Shown piece by piece: positions 35,636 through 49,210 of a stretch of DNA of 64,000 bases. Made by a program: the position numbers and the translations under genes. Numbering within the stretch: the stretch's first letter is position 1; every line of letters begins with the position of its first letter. The notes beneath the pieces were generated by a model. That model saw only the letters and a list, made by a program, of their open reading frames with translations, had not been told where the DNA came from and did no database searches. This DNA is from Aeromonas rivipollensis (lineage in GTDB: Bacteria > Pseudomonadota > Gammaproteobacteria > Enterobacterales > Aeromonadaceae), in the NCBI RefSeq assembly GCF_037811135.1, contig NZ_CP149130.1:2538501-2602500 (forward strand). The letters run 5' to 3'.

Positions 35636-38143
35636 TCAGTCCCGCACCGGGGGCGGTGCCAGCACGTCGCGCTGGCCGTTGCCCCCCGGAGAGCTGACGA
35701 TGCCCTGGTTTTCCATCTGCTCGATGAGACGGGCCGCTCTGTTGTAACCAATCTTGAACTTGCGCTGCACGCTGGAGGTCGAGCCACGGCGGGATTCCAC
35801 CACGAAGGCGACCGCCTCGTCGAACAGGGGATCGAGCTCCTCGTCACCACCGCCGCCGTACTCGCCGCCACCGCCCTCGCCGTCCGACTCACCGGAGAGG
35901 ATCTCCTCGATGTAGTTCGGCTCGCCACGCAGTTTCCAGTCCGCCACCACCTTGTGCACCTCGTGGTCATCGACGAAGGCGCCGTGGACCCGGGTCGGGT
36001 TGGAGGTACCGGCCGGCATGTAGAGCATGTCGCCCATGCCGAGCAGGGATTCGGCGCCGCCCTGATCCAGGATGGTGCGCGAATCGATCTTGCTCGACAC
36101 CTGGAAGGAGATCCGGGTCGGAATGTTGGCCTTGATGAGGCCGGTGATCACATCCACAGAGGGGCGCTGGGTCGCGAGGATGAGGTGAATACCGGCCGCC
36201 CGCGCCTTCTGGGCGATACGGGCAATCAGCTCTTCCACCTTCTTGCCGACGATCATCATCATGTCGGCGAACTCGTCCACCACCACGACTATGTGAGGCA
36301 GTTTTTCCAACTCAGGCGGCATCTGATCCATGGAGTCACCCGGACGCCACAGGGGATCCCGCAGGGGTTCACCCTCGGCGGCCGCGGCCAGCACCTTGTC
36401 GTTGTAACCCTTGAGGTTGCGCACCCCGACCGCGGACATCAGCTTGTAGCGACGCTCCATCTCCCCCACGCACCAGCGCAGGGCGTTGGCGGCGTCCTTC
36501 ATGTCGGTAACCACCTCGGTCAGCAGATGGGGGATCCCTTCGTAGACCGAGAGTTCCAGCATCTTGGGGTCGATCATGATGAAGCGCAGATCCTCGGGGG
36601 AAGATTTGTAGAGCATGGAGATGATCATGGTGTTGACCCCCACCGACTTACCGGAGCCGGTGGTACCGGCCACCAGCAGGTGGGGCATCTTGGCCAGGTT
36701 CACCACCACGGGTTCCCCTGCTATGTCCTGCCCCAGCCCCATGGTCAGCGGATTGTGGCTGCCCGAGAAGGCCTCGCAGTCCAGGGTCTCCCGCAGGTAG
36801 ACGGTCTGGCGCACCCGGTTGGGCAACTCGATGCCGACGAAGGTCTTGCCCGGGATCACCTCCACCACCCGCACGCTGCTGGCGGACAGCGAACGGGCGA
36901 GATCCCGGGAGAGGTTGGTGATCTTGCTCGCCTTCATGCCCGGCGCCAGATCCAGCTCGAAGCGGGTGATCACAGGGCCCGGATAGACGCCGACCACCTT
37001 GGCCTGCACGTTGTAGTCGGCGAGTTTCGCCTCCACCAGCCGGCCCATGCGGTCCAGCTCGTCCTTGCTCATCATCTGGGTCTTGGCAGGCGGTCTGTCC
37101 AGCAGCTCTATGCTCGGCAGCGGCGCCATGGCAGGCTGGGGGCGACGCTTGGGCTTGACCGGTGCGGCGACCGCAGGCGCGCCAGCAGCTTCCTCCCCTT
37201 CCGCCCAGGGCAGATCGAGTTCGTCATCCCCGTCATCGGCCAGGGCCGGCTGACGGCGGGCATTGGCAACGGCGGCGCGCTTGGGTCTGGCCACGGGCGC
37301 CGGCTCGTCCTCTTCATCATCGAATTGCGGATCGAACTGGAAGGTATCCTCATCGAGCTCCGGCAGCCATTCGTCAGATTTTGACTTCTGGCTCCCCTTG
37401 GCCTTGGGGTTGCGCGTCCAGCTGCTATGGGGCTCGTCCTCTTCCTCGTCGAGATCCAGGGCTCCCACGCCCCCTTCCAGCAGGGGATCCGGCCCCTCAA
37501 AACGGGGCTGGCGCCAGCCGCCAGTCAGCCAGCGACCCAACGTGGTGGGGAAATGGTAGATGGCGCTGACGCTGCCGGTGCAGGTGGCACCGATCCGCTC
37601 GACGATGGTGAGCCAGGACCAGCCGGTGAACAGGGTGATGCCGGTGGCCACGAAGCAGAGCAGCATCAGGTTGGCCCCGACCCTGCCAAACAGGGGCACC
37701 ACGGCGGACGCGATCACGTCCCCCACCAGGCCGCCTGCGGAGAAATTCTGCAAGTCATTGAAGTTCATGCTGGCAATCGCCGACATGCCGAGCACCGTCA
37801 GGACGAAGCCGATGATGCGCACCGACAGGGTGAGATAGTCCACCTCCAGCAGCCGGCTCGGGCGCCAGAACAGACTCCAGCCGAGCAGCACCACCAGGGG
37901 AGGCACCAGATAGGAGAAGGCACCGAAGGTGAACATGGTGATGTCGGCGAGCCAGGCACCGGCGCTGCCCGCCAGGTTCTTCACCTCACCCTGCCAGGAG
38001 GTCTGGGACCAACCGGGATCGGCGGGATGGTAGGTCAACAGGGCAAGCAAGAGATAGGCAGCCATCAGCGTGATGGCGATCAAGACGGCCTCGAAGATCC
38101 GTTGCGTACCTGACAAAGGAGTAAACAGCTTTTTATCGGCCAA
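35636..38143 (-). CDS. ftsK: FtsK DNA translocase
   Basis: FtsK anchors at the division septum and pumps chromosome termini to dif sites, activating XerCD. The 835-residue form has four N-terminal membrane segments (about 22-185), an acidic linker (about 215-345) much shorter than in E. coli, and the motor with Walker [12 protein letters not shown] and Walker [13 protein letters not shown]. The C-terminal gamma winged helix that reads KOPS is present ([20 protein letters not shown]). The start is set at TTG 38143, which has AAAGGAG seven bases upstream; an in-frame ATG at 38167 is the alternative. Confidence 0.95.
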   Translation of the reverse strand: MADKKLFTPLSGTQRIFEAVLIAITLMAAYLLLALLTYHPADPGWSQTSWQGEVKNLAGSAGAWLADITMFTFGAFSYLVPPLVVLLGWSLFWRPSRLLEVDYLTLSVRIIGFVLTVLGMSAIASMNFNDLQNFSAGGLVGDVIASAVVPLFGRVGANLMLLCFVATGITLFTGWSWLTIVERIGATCTGSVSAIYHFPTTLGRWLTGGWRQPRFEGPDPLLEGGVGALDLDEEEDEPHSSWTRNPKAKGSQKSKSDEWLPELDEDTFQFDPQFDDEEDEPAPVARPKRAAVANARRQPALADDGDDELDLPWAEGEEAAGAPAVAAPVKPKRRPQPAMAPLPSIELLDRPPAKTQMMSKDELDRMGRLVEAKLADYNVQAKVVGVYPGPVITRFELDLAPGMKASKITNLSRDLARSLSASSVRVVEVIPGKTFVGIELPNRVRQTVYLRETLDCEAFSGSHNPLTMGLGQDIAGEPVVVNLAKMPHLLVAGTTGSGKSVGVNTMIISMLYKSSPEDLRFIMIDPKMLELSVYEGIPHLLTEVVTDMKDAANALRWCVGEMERRYKLMSAVGVRNLKGYNDKVLAAAAEGEPLRDPLWRPGDSMDQMPPELEKLPHIVVVVDEFADMMMIVGKKVEELIARIAQKARAAGIHLILATQRPSVDVITGLIKANIPTRISFQVSSKIDSRTILDQGGAESLLGMGDMLYMPAGTSNPTRVHGAFVDDHEVHKVVADWKLRGEPNYIEEILSGESDGEGGGGEYGGGGDEELDPLFDEAVAFVVESRRGSTSSVQRKFKIGYNRAARLIEQMENQGIVSSPGGNGQRDVLAPPPVRD

Positions 38144-38258
38144 ACTCCGGCTCCTTTCTGAAAACATGTAATGCGGGGATAGGGGGCCTAGTATCCCTGA
38201 AAAGCCCACCGATTGTCAGCCAGTGCCTGAGGGCGGGGCCATGAATACAGTAATAAGA

Positions 38259-38287
38259 AGAAACGAGCGGACCGGCCGCTCGTTTCT
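38259..38287 (-). terminator. Terminator downstream of lrp
   Basis: On the minus strand AGAAACGAGCGG and CCGCTCGTTTCT form a perfect 12-bp stem with a 5-base loop, followed by TCTTATTA. It lies about 50 bases past the lrp stop, between lrp and ftsK. Confidence 0.65.
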
Positions 38288-38335
38288 GACTATCGTGACT
38301 CGTCGTGGTGCTTGCAAGTCACAGCACAATCCCGC

Positions 38336-38827
38336 TTATCGGGTGCTGATCACCAGACGGCTGCTCTGTTTGACCTCTTCCATGACCACATAGGTACGGG
38401 TGTCATTGACGCCGGGCAGACGCAGCAGGGTTTCCCCCAGCAGGCGGCGATAGGCCGACATGTCGCTGACGCGGGTCTTGAGCAGATAGTCGAAATCACC
38501 GGACACCAGATGGCACTCCTGGATCTCTTCGAGCACCTGAACAGCCTTGTTGAACTGTTCGAACACGTCGGGGGCGCCACGATTGAGGGTAATTTCCACG
38601 AACACCAGCAGAGACGCATCCAGATAATGAGGGTTCAGAATAGCGGCATATCCTTCGATATAGCCTTGACGCTCGAGGCGACGAACCCGTTCCAGACACG
38701 GTGTGGGACTCAGGCCAACTCGTTTGGACAACTCAACGTTCGAAATCCTGCCATCCTTTTGCAGTTCATTCAGAATGTTGCGGTCAATCCTGTCCAAATC
38801 CTTTAGCCGACTCTTAGCTTCCATCAT
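38336..38827 (-). CDS. lrp: Leucine-responsive regulatory protein
   Basis: Lrp is a global regulator of amino acid metabolism and pili. The 163-residue protein has the N-terminal HTH (NVELSKRVGLSPTPCLERVR) and C-terminal RAM effector domain (VEITLNRGAP; VSGDFDYLLKTRV), nearly the same as E. coli Lrp. Two adjacent ATGs could start it (38827 or 38824). It is divergent from ald across 150 bases; in E. coli trxB takes the place of ald. Lrp-family proteins often control a neighbouring alanine dehydrogenase gene, so direct regulation of ald is plausible. Confidence 0.96.
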   Translation of the reverse strand: MMEAKSRLKDLDRIDRNILNELQKDGRISNVELSKRVGLSPTPCLERVRRLERQGYIEGYAAILNPHYLDASLLVFVEITLNRGAPDVFEQFNKAVQVLEEIQECHLVSGDFDYLLKTRVSDMSAYRRLLGETLLRLPGVNDTRTYVVMEEVKQSSRLVISTR

Positions 38828-38977
38828 TTAATTCCATCCTTTGGCTATTTTTTGGTAAGAATCACCAGTCATTTTATAATAATGGTCACAAATCCTGTCA
38901 ATACCTGAATATACTAGGCGCAAATGTTGCTTAACATCTGGGCAACATAAACCACCAATCGATAGACGAGGGATAGC
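38828..38977. promoter_or_regulatory. Divergent lrp-ald promoter region
   Basis: This AT-rich 150-base spacer contrasts with the GC-rich surroundings. TATACT at 38917-38922 could be a -10 element for ald. Lrp recognises degenerate sites, and I cannot place them with confidence. Confidence 0.4.
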
Positions 38978-40093
<1,116 letters not shown>

Positions 40094-40129
40094 TCCCGCC
40101 CCCGCAAGGGTGCGTCGATGAGTGAAAAT

Positions 40130-40153
40130 CCGCCCGCGATGGGCGGTTTTTTT
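40130..40153 (+). terminator. Rho-independent terminator of ald
   Basis: CCGCCC and GGGCGG pair around GCGAT and are followed by seven T residues, 37 bases past the ald stop. Confidence 0.88.
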
Positions 40154-40162
40154 ATGGCGTAA

Positions 40163-41227
<1,065 letters not shown>

Positions 41228-41240
41228 GCACAAGGATATA

Positions 41241-41272
41241 AAGGGCATGCCAAGTGGCATGCCCTTTTCTTT
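41241..41272 (+). terminator. Rho-independent terminator of trxB
   Basis: AAGGGCATGCC and GGCATGCCCTT pair around AAGT and merge into TTTTCTTTT. The next gene begins 12 bases later, so it must have a promoter that overlaps or reads through this hairpin. Confidence 0.88.
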
Positions 41273-41283
41273 TAAGGAGCCGG

Positions 41284-42525
41284 ATGAAACGGAAAATAAT
41301 GATTGTGGAAGACAGCCTGACGGTGCGCCGCATGTTGACCCAGGCCATTGCGCAGCAGACCGGGCTGGAGATAGATGCGTTCGATACCTTGGAGGGCGCC
41401 CGCGACTGCCAGAGAGAAGAGTACGTGGTCGCCCTGGTGGATCTCACCCTACCGGACGCCCCCAGCGGAGAAGCCGTCAATGTGCTGCTGGCGCGGGGTC
41501 TGCCCGTGGTGATCCTCACCGCCGACATCAGCGAGGAGAAACGGGAAGCCTGGCTGGAGGCCGGAGTGCTGGATTACGTGATGAAGGATTCACGCCACTC
41601 CCTGCAATACGCCGTCAGCCTGGTGCACCGCCTCTACCTCAACCAGGCCATTGAGGTGCTGGTGGTCGATGACTCCCGCACCTCCCGTCATCGCACCGCT
41701 GCCCAATTGCGCAAGCAGCTGCTGCTGGTACACGAGGCAACCTGCGCCCGGGATGCCCTGGCCCTGCTCGAGCAGCACCCGGCCATTCGCCTGATGCTGG
41801 TGGATTACTACATGCCGGAGATAGACGGCATCAGCCTGGTGCGGATGCTGCGGGAGCGCTACAGCAAGCAGCAGCTCGCCATCATCGGCATCTCGGTGTC
41901 GGACAAGCACGGCCTCTCTGCCCGCTACCTCAAGCAGGGGGCGAACGATTTTCTCAACCAGCCGTTCGAGCCCGAGGAGCTGCAGTGCCGGGTCAGCCAC
42001 AATCTGGAGGCCCTTGAGCAGTTCAACAGCATCCAGGAATCCGCCAATCGCGACTACCTGACCGGGCTCTACAACCGGCGTTACTGGTTCAACGAGGGGC
42101 AGAAGTGGTTCGAGGAGCATCAGCGTCAGCAGGCGCAGCTCGCCCTGTGCGTGCTCGATGTGGATCATTTCAAGCAGGTCAACGATCACTGGGGCCATGC
42201 CATCGGCGATGAGCTGCTCTGCCACCTGACCCGGTTGCTCTCCCAGTTCTTCCCGGATGCCATGATAGCCCGCTTCGGCGGAGAGGAGTTTGCCCTGATG
42301 GTGCCCCACTGCCCGGTTCCCGTGCTGCTCAAGCGGCTGGAGGGGCTGCGGCAACAGCTGCGTCAGCAGCCGCTGTCACGGGAAGTGCCGCTGTTCGTGC
42401 GCGCCAGTTTTGGCGTCATCAACGTCGGGCGGCTCTCCATGGACGAGGCACTCTGCGAGGCAGATCGCCAGCTGTATCAGGCAAAGAACACGGGTCGTGA
42501 CAAGATAGTCTCCCAAGACGCCTGA
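41284..42525 (+). CDS. Double-receiver diguanylate cyclase response regulator
   Basis: The 413-residue protein has two receiver domains (about 1-120 and 127-245) and a GGDEF domain (about 260-413). Phospho-acceptor candidates are the Asp in ALVDLTLPD of the first and in LMLVDYYMPEIDG of the second; both have the acidic pair (VEDS, VVDDS). The cyclase motif is intact (RFGGEEF), but no RxxD lies at the I-site position, so it may escape product inhibition, unlike YfiN in this window. The layout resembles PleD. TAAGGAGCCGG precedes the ATG. No sensor kinase is adjacent. Confidence 0.9.
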   Translation: MKRKIMIVEDSLTVRRMLTQAIAQQTGLEIDAFDTLEGARDCQREEYVVALVDLTLPDAPSGEAVNVLLARGLPVVILTADISEEKREAWLEAGVLDYVMKDSRHSLQYAVSLVHRLYLNQAIEVLVVDDSRTSRHRTAAQLRKQLLLVHEATCARDALALLEQHPAIRLMLVDYYMPEIDGISLVRMLRERYSKQQLAIIGISVSDKHGLSARYLKQGANDFLNQPFEPEELQCRVSHNLEALEQFNSIQESANRDYLTGLYNRRYWFNEGQKWFEEHQRQQAQLALCVLDVDHFKQVNDHWGHAIGDELLCHLTRLLSQFFPDAMIARFGGEEFALMVPHCPVPVLLKRLEGLRQQLRQQPLSREVPLFVRASFGVINVGRLSMDEALCEADRQLYQAKNTGRDKIVSQDA

Positions 42526-42559
42526 GCACGTCTCGAGTGAGACGCTCCGTGTAGTACCG

Positions 42560-42588
42560 CCCGGCGCCCCTTGCGGCCGCCGGGTTAT
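42560..42588 (+). terminator. Terminator after the double-receiver cyclase
   Basis: CCCGGCG and CGCCGGG pair around an 11-base loop, followed by TTATTC, 35 bases past the stop. The T tract is weak. The convergent glycine-zipper gene ends nearby. Confidence 0.5.
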
Positions 42589-42628
42589 TCCCCCGCCTCA
42601 CAGCTACCCTGCCCGTTCACGGGTTTCC

Positions 42629-43099
42629 TCAATAGGTCTTGTCGACCCGCACCCCATCGCTGAAATAGAGGATGCGCACCTTGTCCCCCCTCGCAAACAC
42701 CATGGCCGGATCGTAATCCTGGATCACGTTGATAAGCCCGTCTTGCTCGTTGCGGATTAGCAGCTCCACCAGCTTGTTCTCCACCACGCTGCCCCCTGAC
42801 TGGTAGTGCTGCACCGCGGCCGCCCCCGCCAATGCCCCCACTGCTGTGGCTATCTCCCGCCCATGACCGCCGCCAAACTGGTTGCCGAGCAGCCCCCCCA
42901 GCACGGCGCCCCCCAGGGTTTTCCAGCCGGTGTGCTCGGATTCCACCACCTGCCGCTGGGTGATGTTGCGCACCGTGTCTACCTGGCCAAACACCACCTG
43001 ATCGACGGGGCGCGCCGTATTGCGCTCATAGGGTGTGGCCCAGGCGGGCGCCGTGACAAAGCCCAGCAAGCTGGATACTATCAGGATAATGGCCTTCAT
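42629..43099 (-). CDS. Glycine-zipper 2TM-domain envelope protein
   Basis: The 156-residue protein has a signal peptide (about 1-21, ending APAWA) and a glycine zipper with two hydrophobic Gly-rich helices (LGGAVLGGLLGNQFGGGHGR, then a second GALAGAAAV helix), the Rickettsia 17-kDa antigen/SlyB-like fold. There is no lipobox Cys, so it is probably periplasmic or outer-membrane associated without a lipid anchor. Its function is unknown; related proteins respond to envelope stress or Mg2+. It is divergent from aat. Confidence 0.8.
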   Translation of the reverse strand: MKAIILIVSSLLGFVTAPAWATPYERNTARPVDQVVFGQVDTVRNITQRQVVESEHTGWKTLGGAVLGGLLGNQFGGGHGREIATAVGALAGAAAVQHYQSGGSVVENKLVELLIRNEQDGLINVIQDYDPAMVFARGDKVRILYFSDGVRVDKTY

Positions 43100-43116
43100 C
43101 TGTGAACCTCTGTCTT

Positions 43117-43820
43117 ATGTCTCGCTATCTCACCGAACTGGATGATGAGCTGTGCTGGTTTCCCTCCCCCAGCCACGCGCTGGAAGAGCCCAACGGCCTG
43201 CTGGCGATCGGGGGAGATCTCTCTCCTGCTCGATTGCTGGCAGCTTATCACAGCGGGATCTTTCCGTGGAATGAGCCACACCAGCCGCTGCTCTGGTGGT
43301 CGCCGGATCCCAGGGGGGTGATAGTGCCCGATGAACTGCACATAGGGCGCAGCCTGCAGAAGTGTCTGCGCCGCACCAGCTTCGACATTACCATCGATAG
43401 TGCCTTCGATGAGGTGATAGCGGCCTGCGCCGCCCCCCGTCGCAGCGCCAGCGGCACCTGGATTAGCGCCCCCATGATCGACGCCTATCGGCAGTTGCAC
43501 CGCCTGGGCCATGCCCACTCCGTCGAGATCTGGCAGGACGGGGAGTTGCAAGCGGGACTCTACGGTCTCTCCCTGGGCCGCCTCTTCTGCGGCGAATCCA
43601 TGTTCAGCCGCATCGATAACGGCGCCAAACTGGCCATGGTGGCGCTCTGTCGTCACTTTTCACGCCATGGGGGTGCCCTCATCGACTGCCAGATGCAGAA
43701 CGACTTTCTGGCCACCTTGGGGGTCCAGGAGTGGCCAAGAAGCCGGTTTCTGACCACATTGGCGAGCCTGATTAAGCAACCACTGCAGGACGGTTGCTGG
43801 CAGCAGAGGAGAATCAGCCT

Positions 43821-43824
<4 letters not shown>
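43117..43824 (+). CDS. aat: Leucyl/phenylalanyl-tRNA-protein transferase
   Basis: Aat adds Leu or Phe to proteins with N-terminal Arg or Lys, creating N-degrons recognised by ClpS. The 235-residue protein carries the family segments WFPSPSHALEEPNGLLAIGG, GIFPWNE and LFCGESMFSR. The ATG at 43117 is preferred over an in-frame GTG 15 bases upstream. It overlaps bpt by four bases, and clpS-clpA lie 1-3 kb away, so the N-end-rule genes are clustered. Confidence 0.95.
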
Positions 43825-44824
<1,000 letters not shown>

Positions 44825-44838
44825 GCCAGGAATTCAGC

Positions 44839-44870
44839 AAAAAACCCCAGCCTCTCGGTTGGGGTTTTTT
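44839..44870. terminator. Bidirectional terminator between infA and clpA
   Basis: AAAAAACCCCAGCC pairs with GGTTGGGGTTTTTT (one G-T pair) around TCTC. T tracts appear on both strands, so it can end infA and the convergent clpA. Confidence 0.88.
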
Positions 44871-44893
44871 GTCGTTTCTGGCCTCAATCACAT

Positions 44894-47146
44894 TTAGTGA
44901 GAGACAGCTTCAACATTGACCTGGAAGTCAAAGCTGAGGCTGTTATTCACCAGCTCCACTCTCACCACTCCGCCTTCGACCAGTGAGCCAAACAGGATCT
45001 CATTGGCCAACGGCTTCTTGAGGTGCTCCTGAATGACCCGTCCCATGGGTCTTGCACCCATTGCCCGATCATAACCTTTCTCGGCCAACCAGTGGCGCGC
45101 CTCTTCAGATACCTCCAGTGACACCCCTTTGGCATCCAGCTGTACCTGCAGTTCGACGATGAACTTGTCGACGACCTGATGGATCACCGCCATGTCCAGA
45201 TGGTTGAACCAGATGGTGTGATCGAGCCGGTTGCGGAACTCCGGGCTGAACGTCTTGTTGATCACCGCCATGGCGTCGTGGCTCATGTCCTGCTGCTGGA
45301 AGCCAATGGACTTGCGCTGGGTCTCCTGCACACCCGCGTTGGTGGTCATCACCAGGATCACGTTGCGAAAATCGGCCTTGCGTCCGTTGTTGTCCGTCAG
45401 GGTGCCGTTGTCCATAACTTGCAACAGCAAGTTGAAGACATCCGGGTGCGCCTTCTCGATCTCGTCCAGCAGCACCACCGAATGGGGATGCTTGAGCACA
45501 GAATCGGTCAGCAAGCCGCCCTGCTCGAAACCCACATAACCCGGAGGCGCCCCGATCAGGCGGGAGACGGTATGGCGCTCCATGTATTCGGACATATCAA
45601 AGCGCAGTACCTCGACTCCGAGCGCCTTGCCGAGTTGCTGGGTGACTTCGGTCTTGCCTACCCCGGTCGGGCCGGCAAACAGGAAGCAGCCCACAGGGCG
45701 ACGCTCGTTGCCAAGGCCGGAGCGTGACAGCCGGATGGCATCGGTCAATACGGTGATGGCCTTGTCCTGGCCGAACACCACCATCTTGAGGTTGCGCTCC
45801 AGGTTCTTCAGCACCTCCTTGTCGGAAGAGGAGACTGATTTCTCCGGGATGCGGGCAATCTTCGCGACTATGGCCTCGATTTCCGGCACATTGATCACTT
45901 TTTTACGCTTGCTGACCGGCAGCAGACGTTGCCCCGCCCCCGCCTCGTCGATCACGTCGATGGCCTTGTCCGGCAGGTGACGGTCATTGATGTACTTGGC
46001 GGAGAGCTCGACCGCGGCACGGATGGCCTTGACGGTGTAACGAACGCCATGGTGCGCCTCATAACGGCTCTTGAGCCCCATCAGAATACGGGTGGTGTCA
46101 TCTATGCTCGGCTCGACGATGTCGATCTTCTGGAAACGGCGCGCCAGAGCCCGATCTTTTTCAAAAATCTGGGAGTATTCCTGATAGGTGGTGGATCCCA
46201 CGCAGCGCAGCAGACCATTGGAGAGCAGCGGCTTGATGAGGTTGGCCGCATCCAGCTGGCCGCCAGAGGCTGCACCCGCCCCAATGATGGTATGGATCTC
46301 GTCGATGAAGAGGATGGCACCTTCCTGGCGTTCAATCTGCTTGAGCAGCACCTTGAGACGCTTCTCGAAGTCACCGCGGTACTTGGTGCCTGCCAGCAGG
46401 GAGCCCATGTCCAGAGAGTAGATGGTGCTGTTTGCTATCACCTCGGGCACGTCACCCTTGACGATGCGATAGGCGAGCCCCTCGGCGATGGCGGTCTTGC
46501 CCACACCGGCTTCCCCCACCAGCAAGGGATTGTTCTTGCGGCGACGGCACAACACCTGGATGGTACGACTCAGCTCCTGATCGCGACCGATAAGCGGGTC
46601 GATGCGCCCCTCCAGCACCAACTGGTTGAGGTTGGTGGCGAAGCTCTCGATCTGGGCGGAGGAGACCTCATCGTCGGACTCGGCATTGTTGCCGCCACTC
46701 TCGGGCTTGCTGTCTTTGCGCACCCCGTGGGAGAGGAAGTTCACCACGTCCAGCCGGCTGATCTCGGCCTTTTTCAGGAAGTAGGCGGCCTGGGACTCCT
46801 GTTCGCTGAAGATGGCGACCAGCACATTGGCGCCGCTTACCTCGGTATTGCCCGACGACTGGACATGGAACACGGCACGTTGCAGCACGCGCTGGAAACC
46901 AAGGGTCGGTTGGGTTTCTCTGTCTTCGTCATCGCGGGGGATGAGCGGGGTCGTTTGATTGATGAATGCGCGAATTTCCTTGCGCATCTGCTCCACATCC
47001 GCACCACACGAACTCAGCGCCTCATGGGCTGAGCTGTTATCCAGCAGGGCTAACAACAGGTGCTCGACGGTCATGAATTCGTGGCGCTCGTCACGGGCCA
47101 GTTTGAAAGCCTCGTTCAGCGTCTTTTCTAGATCTTTGTTCAACAT
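44894..47146 (-). CDS. clpA: ClpA, ATPase subunit of the ClpAP protease
   Basis: ClpA unfolds substrates and feeds them to ClpP. The 750-residue protein has the N domain that binds ClpS (about 1-145), a first AAA+ module (Walker A GEAGVGKT) and a second (Walker A GPTGVGKT). The ClpP-docking IGF loop is visible in [10 protein letters not shown]. The ATG at 47146 matches E. coli ClpA (MLN start); an in-frame GTG lies six bases upstream. clpS lies 60 bases upstream on the same strand. Confidence 0.97.
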   Translation of the reverse strand: MLNKDLEKTLNEAFKLARDERHEFMTVEHLLLALLDNSSAHEALSSCGADVEQMRKEIRAFINQTTPLIPRDDEDRETQPTLGFQRVLQRAVFHVQSSGNTEVSGANVLVAIFSEQESQAAYFLKKAEISRLDVVNFLSHGVRKDSKPESGGNNAESDDEVSSAQIESFATNLNQLVLEGRIDPLIGRDQELSRTIQVLCRRRKNNPLLVGEAGVGKTAIAEGLAYRIVKGDVPEVIANSTIYSLDMGSLLAGTKYRGDFEKRLKVLLKQIERQEGAILFIDEIHTIIGAGAASGGQLDAANLIKPLLSNGLLRCVGSTTYQEYSQIFEKDRALARRFQKIDIVEPSIDDTTRILMGLKSRYEAHHGVRYTVKAIRAAVELSAKYINDRHLPDKAIDVIDEAGAGQRLLPVSKRKKVINVPEIEAIVAKIARIPEKSVSSSDKEVLKNLERNLKMVVFGQDKAITVLTDAIRLSRSGLGNERRPVGCFLFAGPTGVGKTEVTQQLGKALGVEVLRFDMSEYMERHTVSRLIGAPPGYVGFEQGGLLTDSVLKHPHSVVLLDEIEKAHPDVFNLLLQVMDNGTLTDNNGRKADFRNVILVMTTNAGVQETQRKSIGFQQQDMSHDAMAVINKTFSPEFRNRLDHTIWFNHLDMAVIHQVVDKFIVELQVQLDAKGVSLEVSEEARHWLAEKGYDRAMGARPMGRVIQEHLKKPLANEILFGSLVEGGVVRVELVNNSLSFDFQVNVEAVSH

Positions 47147-47206
47147 AGGCACCTCCCCTCAGTACAGCAACAATGCGGTGTCGTTATCGCCATCAAGTCA
47201 TCAGAT

Positions 47207-47524
47207 TCAAGCCTTTTCCATGGTACATAGCAGTGGATGTTCGTTATTACGTGAATAGGTGTTGACCTGGACCACTTTGGTCTCGGCAATCTCGGCGGTA
47301 AATGTGCCGCAGACTCCCTTACCACTATAATGCACGCTCAGCATGACCTGAGTCGCCTTCTCCAGATCCATACCAAAGAACCTTTGCAGCACCTCCACCA
47401 CGAACTCCATCGGTGTGTAGTCATCGTTGTTCAAGACGACCTTGTACATGGGTGGCGGTTGCAGCTTCGTTTTCTCTGCTTCTGCAATCTCTTCATTAGC
47501 AAAGAGTTCTTTCTGCTTGCTCAT
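47207..47524 (-). CDS. clpS: ClpS, N-end-rule adaptor
   Basis: ClpS binds N-terminal Leu, Phe, Tyr or Trp and hands substrates to ClpA. The 105-residue protein has the core [20 protein letters not shown] and [13 protein letters not shown] of the family. A flexible, charged N-terminal extension precedes it. It leads clpS-clpA and is divergent from cspD. Confidence 0.96.
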   Translation of the reverse strand: MSKQKELFANEEIAEAEKTKLQPPPMYKVVLNNDDYTPMEFVVEVLQRFFGMDLEKATQVMLSVHYSGKGVCGTFTAEIAETKVVQVNTYSRNNEHPLLCTMEKA

Positions 47525-47615
47525 AGTTGCGCTTTGGTACCTCTAGATTACTACCGTCTCGCTCAAGATTGTCAATAGACTTGTTAACCAGATCACATCG
47601 GTTGTTAACAACTTC

Positions 47616-47643
47616 TTGACTCGCTTAAAAGTTGGACTAGATT
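47616..47643 (+). promoter_or_regulatory. Possible sigma-70 promoter of cspD
   Basis: TTGACT (47616-47621) and TAGATT (47638-47643) are 16 bases apart, about 110 bases before cspD, giving a long leader. A GTTGTTAACAAC palindrome lies just upstream at 47601-47612 in the 228-base spacer shared with clpS. Confidence 0.4.
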
Positions 47644-47752
47644 GGTTACTTGCTAATCGGCGCCCGTCTGCTACGGGGTGATGCTCTAGTTATATAAGGC
47701 TGGCGCAGGTTACTCAACGACTTCAGGGTAATCAATAAAAGGATGTAGATGT

Positions 47753-47971
47753 ATGGCAACCGGAACAGTCAAGTGGTTCAACAACGCAAAAGGATTTGGG
47801 TTTATCTGTCCGGAAGGCGGTGGTGAAGACATCTTCGCTCACTACTCCACGATTCAAATGGAAGGTTACAAGACCTTGAAAGCGGGTCAGGCAGTCAACT
47901 TTGAACTGCAGCAGGGGCCGAAAGGAAATCACGCCTCTGTCATCGTGCCAAACGAAGCACAGAACATGTAA
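47753..47971 (+). CDS. cspD: CspD cold-shock-domain protein
   Basis: The 72-residue protein has the nucleic-acid-binding RNP motifs KGFGFICP and [10 protein letters not shown]. In E. coli CspD is made in stationary phase and inhibits replication. It follows the E. coli order, divergent from clpS-clpA, and lacks the C-terminal tail of CspA-type proteins in favour of the CspD-type end. Confidence 0.95.
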   Translation: MATGTVKWFNNAKGFGFICPEGGGEDIFAHYSTIQMEGYKTLKAGQAVNFELQQGPKGNHASVIVPNEAQNM

Positions 47972-47990
47972 GAGTCAAACTGGATAAATT

Positions 47991-48024
47991 AAAAAACGGC
48001 ATCCCGCAAGGATGCCGTTTTTTT
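47991..48024 (+). terminator. Rho-independent terminator of cspD
   Basis: AAAAAACGGCATCC and GGATGCCGTTTTTT pair around CGCAA with a seven-T tract, 20 bases past the stop. Confidence 0.9.
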
Positions 48025-48043
48025 ATGTCGCTCGCTGCACCGA

Positions 48044-48076
48044 CACAATAAGAAAGGCCAGGCCTTCCTTATTGTG
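48044..48076 (-). terminator. Stem-loop downstream of asd
   Basis: CACAATAAGAAAGG and CCTTCCTTATTGTG form a 14-bp stem with one mismatch and a 5-base loop, 21 bases past the asd stop. The tail lacks a T-run. Confidence 0.45.
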
Positions 48077-48097
48077 TGCTCTTGCAAGCTATCCCTG

Positions 48098-49210
48098 TCA
48101 GCGGGCCAGCAGGATGTTGAGCATGCGGCGCAGCGGCTCGGCGGCGCCCCACAGCAGCTGGTCACCCACGGTGAAGGCGGCCAGGTATTCCGGGCCCATG
48201 TTGAGCTTGCGCAGACGACCGACCGGGATGTTGAGAGTGCCGGTAACGGCGGCCGGGGTCAGCTCCCGGGCCGTAACGTCGCGATCGTTCGGGATCACCT
48301 TGACCCAGTCGTTGTGAGCGGCCAGCAGGGCCTCGATCTCGGGGAGCGGCACGTCTTTCTTCAGCTTGATGGTGAAGGCCTGGCTGTGGCAACGCAGGGC
48401 GCCGATCCGCACGCAGAGGCCATCCACCGGAATGGCGGCATCTTCAATGCCGAGGATCTTGTTGGTCTCGGCCTGACCCTTCCACTCTTCGCGGCTCTGG
48501 CCGTTGTCGAGCTTGGTGTCGATCCAGGGGATGAGACCACCGGCCAGCGGCACACCAAAGTTGTCCACCGGCAGGGTGCCAGAGCGGGTTTTCTCGGTGA
48601 TCTTGCGCTCGATGTCGAGGATGGCGGAGGCAGGATCCGCCAGCTCTACCGCCACTTCGTCGCGCAGCAGCCCCATCTGGGTGACCAGCTCGCGCATGTG
48701 GCGCGCGCCACCGCCCGATGCGGCCTGATAGGTGGCCACACTCACCCACTCAACCAGATCGCCCTTGAACAGGCCACCCAGGGCCAGCAGCATCAGGCTG
48801 ACGGTGCAGTTGCCGCCGACGAAGGTCTTGATCCCCTTGTCCAGCGCCTCGTCGATCACGTCGCCGTTGACCGGATCCAGGATGATGACGGCATCTTTCT
48901 CCATGCGCAGGGAGGAGGCGGCATCAATCCAGTAACCCTGCCAGCCGGAGGCCAGCAGACGGGGGTAGACATCCTTGGTGTAGTCGCCACCCTGGGCGGT
49001 GATGATGATCTCCTGTGCGGCCAGCGCCTCGATATCGAAGGCGTCCTGCAAGGTACCGGCATCGACGCCGAAATTGGGGGCGGCCTCACCGGCCTGGGAG
49101 GTGGTGAAGAAGGTGGGTTGAATGCGGGCAAAATCCTTCTCTTCCTGCATCCGGCTCATCAGTACCGAACCCACCATGCCACGCCAACCGACCAAACCTA
49201 CTTTTTTCAT
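48098..49210 (-). CDS. asd: Aspartate-semialdehyde dehydrogenase
   Basis: Asd reduces aspartyl phosphate to aspartate semialdehyde, the branch point to lysine, diaminopimelate, threonine and methionine. The 370-residue protein starts [18 protein letters not shown] with its NADP-binding loop, has the catalytic Cys135 in [11 protein letters not shown], and the segment [12 protein letters not shown] that contains the catalytic His. Length and ends match E. coli Asd. It is monocistronic, with a 329-base spacer to gdx. Confidence 0.97.
   Translation of the reverse strand: MKKVGLVGWRGMVGSVLMSRMQEEKDFARIQPTFFTTSQAGEAAPNFGVDAGTLQDAFDIEALAAQEIIITAQGGDYTKDVYPRLLASGWQGYWIDAASSLRMEKDAVIILDPVNGDVIDEALDKGIKTFVGGNCTVSLMLLALGGLFKGDLVEWVSVATYQAASGGGARHMRELVTQMGLLRDEVAVELADPASAILDIERKITEKTRSGTLPVDNFGVPLAGGLIPWIDTKLDNGQSREEWKGQAETNKILGIEDAAIPVDGLCVRIGALRCHSQAFTIKLKKDVPLPEIEALLAAHNDWVKVIPNDRDVTARELTPAAVTGTLNIPVGRLRKLNMGPEYLAAFTVGDQLLWGAAEPLRRMLNILLAR

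Noticed and set aside
44825..44893. Serine tRNA gene expected near infA by E. coli synteny
   Set aside because: The gap holds only the bidirectional terminator; no cloverleaf can be drawn.
47601..47612. GTTGTTAACAAC palindrome as an operator
   Set aside because: It is short, AT-rich and unique in the window; no regulator could be assigned.
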